From JAAYEV01 sp964508195 (GTDB lineage: Bacteria; Bacillota; Clostridia; Ch29), in the NCBI GenBank assembly GCA_964508195.1, contig CAZDSH010000016.1, positions 1 through 28,927 of the forward strand: 28,927 nucleotides of DNA, written 5' to 3'. This document shows positions 25,210 to 28,927 of the stretch, in pieces (within the stretch, counting starts at the first letter, position 1; the number at the start of each line of letters is the position of its first letter). Both the position numbers and the translations under genes were made by a program. Under the pieces are notes generated by a model. The model ran no database searches. It worked only from the letters and a program-made list of their open reading frames with translations, and was not told where the DNA came from.

Positions 25210-25578
25210 TTAGGCCCCTTCTATTTTACCCTTTATCCGTCGTCTTTGGAAATATATGAACACCGGCAATGGAATGGCTATCCAACCAAAACTTTTTATG
25301 AGACTGTTTTTCGCCCTTTCCTGTTGACGCACCTTTTCCTGCTCTATCATTAAATCATAACTTTCCCTGAGCTCCGCCTCTGTGGGTTTAGGTTGTATAT
25401 CCTGCCCCGTTTCGCTCATGCCTTTCTCCGTGAACCGATATTTGTAATCCTCAAAGGACTGGTAATAGTACGCCGGCGCGACAATGTCCGCTGCGGCCAT
25501 GAACGCGCCTACGCTCCCGCCTATGGTCATCATAAGTGTGGCAAATAGAACAAGATATATGTATATATTTTTAATCAC
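25210..25578 (-). CDS. Small membrane protein of unknown function
   Basis: From the GTG at 25578, after AGGAGGGAGGAG, the protein is 122 residues. It has one membrane helix near the N-terminus (about 5-30, YLVLFATLMMTIGGSVGAF) and one near the C-terminus (about 95-112), with a charged, Glu/Gln-rich, probably helical stretch between. The start is not certain. The frame stays open upstream and codes another very hydrophobic helix (VIFSISILIVPIIILLIILA), with a second RBS, GAGGTGA at 25690-25684, but no ATG, GTG or TTG at a suitable distance from it (a TTG at 25638 is too far). The gene may begin there with a rare start codon. No family was recognised. Confidence 0.6.
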   Translation of the reverse strand: MIKNIYIYLVLFATLMMTIGGSVGAFMAAADIVAPAYYYQSFEDYKYRFTEKGMSETGQDIQPKPTEAELRESYDLMIEQEKVRQQERAKNSLIKSFGWIAIPLPVFIYFQRRRIKGKIEGA

Positions 25579-25707
25579 ATCTTCTCCTCCCTCCTGGACT
25601 CCCGCCCTTATCCCCGCAATAGCGAGTATTATAAGCAATATAATAATCGGTACAATTAAAATTGATATAGAAAATATAACGTCTCACCTCGTTTCCTGTT
25701 ATTAATC

Positions 25708-25733
25708 GTGTCCGCGGACACCCCCTAACTATA
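25708..25733 (-). promoter_or_regulatory. Extended -10 promoter with a 14-bp palindrome for the 25210 gene
   Basis: On the minus strand TGGTATAGT (25736-25728, -10 TATAGT at 25733-25728) is an extended -10. GTGTCCGCGGACAC (25708-25721), a perfect 14-bp palindrome, begins where transcription should start, so a bound protein would block initiation. The rest of the 206-base gap up to 25896 holds only a short CGGCG/CGCCG hairpin (25799-25813) without a T-tract. Confidence 0.45.
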
Positions 25734-25896
25734 CCATATATATTAGACTAATAATATAACTGGCATGTTCCCTATTATCTTTTTTTAATTTAATACCCCG
25801 GCGTTTTTCGCCGATTATGTGTTCTGGGTTCCATCCTTCGATTGTTCACTCCGTTAAACAGGGGCTTTGTTCTGTATATATTGTTGTTTACCTATA

Positions 25897-26454
25897 TCAC
25901 ATTCTGAAAGTTATAGGTAGCTCTATTATAGGCTTTATCCAGACTTTATGGTCACGGCCCTTACCCCAATAATCCTTAACAACGTATTCGGGTTTCCCGA
26001 ACTTCTTTTCCCATACTTTTTGGGCGTTTTTAAATCCGCTATCCAAACAAAATTCCTTCTCGCCCCTTCCGAGTAATGTAATGCAGATCATGTTAAGCAT
26101 AAGCGTACCTAGACCCCGTCCCTGGTAATCAGGATGAACGAACACCGTACCCACTTCCGTTATATCCTTTAACTTACCCTTAGTACACTCTATAACGGTA
26201 GGCGTAGCGGGGCCGCACTCAGCGGTAGCAATAACCCTGCCTTTATGCAGGGCGATAAGGAAATATTTGTCTTTGCCATCGGATGCAATATCCTCCTTTA
26301 AGAAGGTCCTCTTTTCGTCGATCTCTTTCTCTAACAACTCGGTATCCCGGGAAAGCCCCTCTTTATCGTAGGTGTGCTTTAAGACATTTTCAAAAAATCG
26401 ATGTAGTTTTTGTATATCTTCGTCCCCGGGCCTTCGAATCTCTAGTTTAAACAA
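25897..26454 (-). CDS. GNAT family N-acetyltransferase
   Basis: The protein is 185 residues from a TTG at 26454, a few bases after AGGAGGGGG; the GTG at 26472 lies upstream of that Shine-Dalgarno sequence and is rejected. The acetyl-CoA loop is VHPDYQGRGLGTLML, at about 112-126, preceded by the usual strand (EVGTVFV). The C-terminal part with CLDSGFKNAQKVWEKKFGKPEYVVKDYWG is typical of GNAT enzymes acting on small molecules. The acceptor cannot be told. It is read separately from moaE, whose stop lies upstream by 173 bases. Confidence 0.88.
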   Translation of the reverse strand: MFKLEIRRPGDEDIQKLHRFFENVLKHTYDKEGLSRDTELLEKEIDEKRTFLKEDIASDGKDKYFLIALHKGRVIATAECGPATPTVIECTKGKLKDITEVGTVFVHPDYQGRGLGTLMLNMICITLLGRGEKEFCLDSGFKNAQKVWEKKFGKPEYVVKDYWGKGRDHKVWIKPIIELPITFRM

Positions 26455-26627
26455 TCCCCCTCCTCCCTTCACCTTGGAACCATATGATCAATACATCCTT
26501 TGTTCATTGTACTGTTAAACGCCTATATATCATAACTTCGAATAGGATTTCCCGTATTTTGTCCCTTAAAATTATAAATATAGGGATACGTACCCATTAA
26601 TACCACATAGCATAGATATTCTATTAG

Positions 26628-27020
26628 TTATTTCTGCTCGATCTCCGTAACACATTCGGTTTTGATCCTTTCAACTAAAAATTGTAGTGCGCCGATAACG
26701 TGGGGCCTTATATCACCGCCCACTAAGATATACATTATATCATCACCGATCTCTAGACGCCCCTCGTTAAGCCAAACCCTAACATAGAAAATACCGTCCA
26801 TTTTATAGGTCTTGGCAACGGCCTCGTCAACTTTTTTAGCGTCGTAGGAAAACTCCATTGCCTTTACCGTTGAACCGTCATCAACCCCGGCACGCACCTT
26901 CGCCCTGGGCGTCTGACGCACTACGCCGTTATGCATTAGGAACATGCCCACCTGCGGCGCCTTCGGATCGGATTTTGCTTCCCTTAGCCATTCATCCATT
27001 GATGGCGTCGATCTTTTCAT
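26628..27020 (-). CDS. moaE: MoaE-like molybdopterin synthase catalytic subunit
   Basis: This 130-residue protein resembles MoaE, the large subunit of molybdopterin synthase, which takes sulfur from MoaD thiocarboxylate to make molybdopterin. Landmarks are MFLMHNGVVRQTPRAKVR near the N-terminus and the long YVRVWLNEGRLEIGDDIMYILVGGDIRPHV stretch (split here across the centre). The C-terminal part of E. coli MoaE, after the interface helix, is missing, a short form seen in Clostridia. MoaD is not adjacent. The ATG follows GGGGA at about 9 nt. The gene is 38 nt downstream of the ATP-cone gene and probably co-transcribed with it. Confidence 0.75.
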   Translation of the reverse strand: MKRSTPSMDEWLREAKSDPKAPQVGMFLMHNGVVRQTPRAKVRAGVDDGSTVKAMEFSYDAKKVDEAVAKTYKMDGIFYVRVWLNEGRLEIGDDIMYILVGGDIRPHVIGALQFLVERIKTECVTEIEQK

Positions 27021-27058
27021 CTGCTATCATCCCCAAATTTATATTTATGTTCAAAGCA

Positions 27059-27325
27059 TTATTTAAGTTTCATGTAAGATTTAACGACGTCTATAAAGCC
27101 ATTTTCCTTCAGAACGTAATATACCAACCCCCTTATTTCACAGGCGGAGGTATTCCTACCATCCTTGGTAAGCCCCGCTAATCTTTTTTTAAACTGATTC
27201 AGGATAGTGTTTATATCACCTTTAGTCAGGATATATCCGATATCGTCTGCAGAGTTGACTATACTCCTTTCGACCTTATCTATATCAAATCCCTGGGTAC
27301 TGCCCTTCCTTTTTAATACCAACAT
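27059..27325 (-). CDS. Stand-alone ATP-cone domain protein
   Basis: This 88-residue protein is an ATP-cone domain and little else. It has the N-terminal VLKRKGSTQGFDIDKVERSI, then the three-helix core ending SACEIRGLVYYVLKENGFIDVVKSYM. ATP cones normally sit at the N-terminus of ribonucleotide reductases or in NrdR, where they sense ATP/dATP. Here there is no zinc ribbon (unlike NrdR) and no reductase domain, so it is a free nucleotide-binding module. It precedes moaE by 38 nt and has a good RBS (AAGGAGG, 8 nt from ATG). Function is unknown. Confidence 0.75.
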   Translation of the reverse strand: MLVLKRKGSTQGFDIDKVERSIVNSADDIGYILTKGDINTILNQFKKRLAGLTKDGRNTSACEIRGLVYYVLKENGFIDVVKSYMKLK

Positions 27326-27376
27326 TTTAGAGACCTCCTTTTCTTGTTCAGCATTAATCTATATACTAATTTTACC

Positions 27377-27385
27377 ATTATATCA
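27377..27385 (-). promoter_or_regulatory. Extended -10 promoter of the ATP-cone / moaE operon
   Basis: On the minus strand TGATATAAT (27385-27377), an extended -10, lies about 50 nt before the ATP-cone start codon. The -35 region is weak. Confidence 0.5.
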
Positions 27386-27433
27386 TAAATGGTCAAGTAC
27401 AACCTTTCCCTTTTAGGAAGGGGTAGTGATCCT

Positions 27434-28347
27434 TTATATACCTATAACATCTATTATGCTTTGTACACATATTTCTATGGCCCTGTCGATCTCCCCTTCT
27501 GTTATAATAAGGGGCGGATTAAAGTATAAAACGTCCCCAAGGGGCCTTAATATGAGACCCTTTTTTAAGGCCTCCCTATATATCTGGTATCCGACTCGCT
27601 CCCTCGGGTTAAAACTCCTTTTATTTTCCCTGTCCTCAACGAGTTCTATTGCGTTAATGAGGCCGATACTTCTTATTTCGCCGACGTTTTTGTGATCTAA
27701 CAAGGCTGATTTTAACCTTTCCTTTAAATAGCGTGCCCGAATCTTTGCCCCCTCCAGTATAGATTCACCATGCATTATTTCTAAAACTGCCAGGGCTGCT
27801 GAACAACCGAGGGGATTTCCGCTATAGGTATGGGAGTGCATAAAGGCTTTCCCTTCATTGTAATCACCGTAGAATGCGTCATATATTTCATCGGTAGTGA
27901 TCGTAAGGGCCATAGGCATATAACCGCCGGTAAGCCCCTTTGAAAGGCATAGGATGTCCGGGCTTACATCCGTGTGGTCAAAGGCAAACATTTTACCCGT
28001 TCTACCAAAACCCGTAGCTATTTCATCGGCTATAAGCAGCACATTGTATCTGTTACACAATTCCTTAAGTTTTTTGAGATACTTCCCGGGATAAATCCTC
28101 ATACCGCCGCTACCCTGTAAAATGGGCTCTATTATCATTCCACAGGTCTTGTCAGCATAGCGTTCAAAGGCTTTTTCTGCATATTCAAAACATTCTACGC
28201 CGCAGGTGTCCCTGCTTTTACCGTAGGGGCATCTGTAACAATCCGGTGCCTTAATATGGATCGTACTCATCAACAACGGTTTATAGACCTTTGCATATAA
28301 ATCCATACCGCCGACGGCCAGTGCTCCAAGGGTTTCGCCGTGGTATC
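27434..28347 (-). pseudogene. bioA: bioA fragment (adenosylmethionine-8-amino-7-oxononanoate aminotransferase), N-terminus missing
   Basis: About 303 residues of a class III PLP aminotransferase start abruptly at YHGETLGALAVGG. What remains is standard BioA: ADEIATGFGRTGKMFAFDH, the PLP lysine in LSLSKGLTGGY-type CLSKGLTGGY, and HSHTYSGNPLGCSAALA. Around 140-150 N-terminal residues, including the substrate-binding start and PLP-phosphate loop, are absent. The frame upstream belongs to bioY read in another phase, so no start codon or RBS serves this fragment in its own frame; a shadow ATG at 28429 would attach 28 nonsense residues. It would not be functional. BioA transfers an amino group from S-adenosylmethionine to make DAPA in biotin synthesis. 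No terminator follows. Confidence 0.85.
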
Positions 28348-28587
28348 CGCCGGTCCGCCGCCCTCTGTAAAAACGGGTACGCCCATCAGCCCCAATACTA
28401 TGTAAATAAATACGGTAAGGGCCCCCCATCGCCCGCCGAGTAAAAGCCCCGCTAACATTGTAAACAAAAACTGTAACGTAAAGGGTAAAAGGGGGATAGG
28501 AATCCTGATAAAGGTACCTATCGTTATTAAAGCAATAAACAATGCACTTATAGCTACGTTCCTTATGGACAACTCACTTTTTCCCAT
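28348..28587 (-). pseudogene. bioY: bioY fragment (biotin transporter S component), C-terminus missing
   Basis: The first 80 residues are BioY: ISALFIALITIGTFIRIPIP, LPFTLQFLFTMLAGLLLGGRWG, and VLGLMGVPVFTEGGGPA, with two or more of the usual membrane helices. After GGGPA the sequence switches to bioA in a different frame, so the reading frame continues as nonsense to a stop at 28270 (105 residues total). The last ~100 residues of BioY, including the biotin-binding part, are lost. BioY is the membrane S component of the ECF biotin importer. The ATG has a good RBS (AAGGGCGGG) and, upstream, a BirA-type operator, so regulation is intact though the product is not. Confidence 0.9.
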
Positions 28588-28643
28588 GACAACCCGCCCT
28601 TTTTTATAATATGTATTTACTTAAAAGGATAAATGCTGGGTTT

Positions 28644-28698
28644 AAAATATCATAAAGAAATATCATTGTCAACCAATACTTTTATATAGGTTTACGAT
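28644..28698 (-). promoter_or_regulatory. BirA-type operator overlapping the bioY promoter
   Basis: ATTGTCAACC (28665-28674), a 14-nt spacer and GGTTTACGAT (28689-28698) form an imperfect inverted repeat, matching the Firmicute BirA box (TTGT-AACC-N14/16-GGTT-ACAA). The left half contains the -35 of a minus-strand promoter, TTGACA (28672-28667), with TATTTT (28649-28644) after 17 nt. Biotinyl-AMP-bound BirA would therefore block polymerase when biotin is plentiful. BirA itself is not in the window. Confidence 0.75.
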
Positions 28699-28710
28699 TA
28701 GACCCCTTTT

Positions 28711-28801
28711 CACCTGAACCGCCCCTTCAAAAAGGCTCGGACTCATGGCCAGCCACCACAGCGGACTTTCACCGCCAAGTTACGCGCCATGCGCGGCGCA
28801 C
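28711..28801 (-). mobile_element. Group IIC intron remnant
   Basis: On the minus strand the sequence starts GTGCGCCGCGCATGG (from 28801) and continues to GCGGTGAAAGTCCGC (28775-28761). From memory this lines up with the 5' end of class C group II introns such as the Oceanobacillus one (GUGUGCC, GCAUGG, GGGUGAGAGUCCC, CUGUG in the same order). It begins 3 nt after the T-tract of a terminator, the known preferred insertion site of this class. The part near 28711-28721 (CGGTTCAGGTG) recalls the end of domain V, but most of the intron and any reverse transcriptase are missing. The identification needs a covariance model search. Confidence 0.5.
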
Positions 28802-28804
28802 CAC

Positions 28805-28841
28805 AAAAAAGGCATAGCCGTAAATAAAACGGCTATGCCTT
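28805..28841 (-). terminator. Strong terminator of the gene at the window edge
   Basis: On the minus strand AAGGCATAGCCGT (28841-28829) pairs perfectly with ACGGCTATGCCTT (28821-28809) around a 7-nt loop, followed by TTTT. The stem is 13 bp and lies about 30 nt after the stop codon at 28873. Confidence 0.92.
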
Positions 28842-28872
28842 AGGTTCAAAGGAATTACAAATCCTTATTCCA

Positions 28873-28927
28873 TTAGCCCGCTAGTTCCATACCCTTTTTA
28901 AGGGCCTTTTTATTTATATCCACAAAC
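28873..28927 (-). CDS. C-terminal end of a gene running off the window
   Basis: The minus strand reads FVDINKKALKKGMELAG followed by TAA (stop at 28875-28873), with a strong terminator at the right distance. The gene continues beyond the window's right edge. Seventeen residues are too few for identification; a C-terminal 'INKKAL..GMELA' resembles the gamma subunits of 2-oxoacid:ferredoxin oxidoreductases, but this is a guess. Confidence 0.5.
   Translation of the reverse strand, partial: FVDINKKALKKGMELAG

Noticed and set aside
27409..27424. CCCTT/AAGGG hairpin after the bioA fragment
   Set aside because: A 5-bp stem with no T-tract; not convincing as a terminator.
28340..28429. A functional BioA starting at an ATG at 28429
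   Set aside because: The first 28 codons are bioY read out of frame, with no RBS, and ~140 N-terminal BioA residues would still be missing.

Overview
The window looks like chromosomal DNA from an endospore-forming, anaerobic Firmicute of the class Clostridia. The evidence is a complete spoIIAA-spoIIAB-sigF operon, yunB, mecA, strong AGGAGG-type ribosome binding sites, sigma-A promoters and U-tailed terminators. Heavy use of AGG/AGA (Arg) and ATA (Ile) codons hints at a thermophilic or moderately thermophilic lineage, but codon use was judged by eye. No tRNA, rRNA, CRISPR array or intact insertion sequence was seen. GTG and TTG starts are frequent.

Layout. 74-4579: a FUSC-type membrane protein behind a long structured leader, yunB, a class A penicillin-binding protein and a small convergent membrane protein. 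4631-6267: the spoIIA operon with its terminator. 6328-7856: an NhaC-type antiporter. 8006-10888: a lone MoaB/Mog protein, convergent with a cysteine desulfurase-thiI pair that forms a tRNA 4-thiouridine sulfur relay. 10959-12470: lysA with two terminators. 12469-15313: hutH, an XRE-cupin regulator and a LUD-domain protein, all on the minus strand; the regulator has its own promoter with a palindrome over the -10. 15474-16601: an HD-GYP c-di-GMP phosphodiesterase. 16685-20540: a threonine operon (HTH-ACT regulator, hom, thrC, thrB) with striking dyad symmetry in its control region. 20608-23929: mecA, a GGDEF diguanylate cyclase and a large lipoprotein. 24187-27385: an aldo/keto reductase-ferredoxin fusion, a small membrane protein, a GNAT acetyltransferase, moaE and a stand-alone ATP-cone protein.

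The last ~1.5 kb is the least ordinary part. The first 80 codons of bioY run straight into the last ~300 codons of bioA in a different frame, as if an internal deletion removed the rest of a biotin locus (or an assembly join did so). Upstream is a BirA-type operator over a sigma-A promoter. Upstream of that, just after a strong terminator, is a short sequence matching the 5' end of a group IIC intron in its typical site. The 3' end of an unidentified gene closes the window.

The best candidates for new biology are regulatory: the dyad at the start of the threonine transcript next to its probable regulator, the palindrome in the XRE-cupin promoter, the FUSC leader with mutually exclusive hairpins, and the palindrome at the predicted transcription start of the 25210 gene. 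No new multi-gene defence or biosynthetic system is visible.
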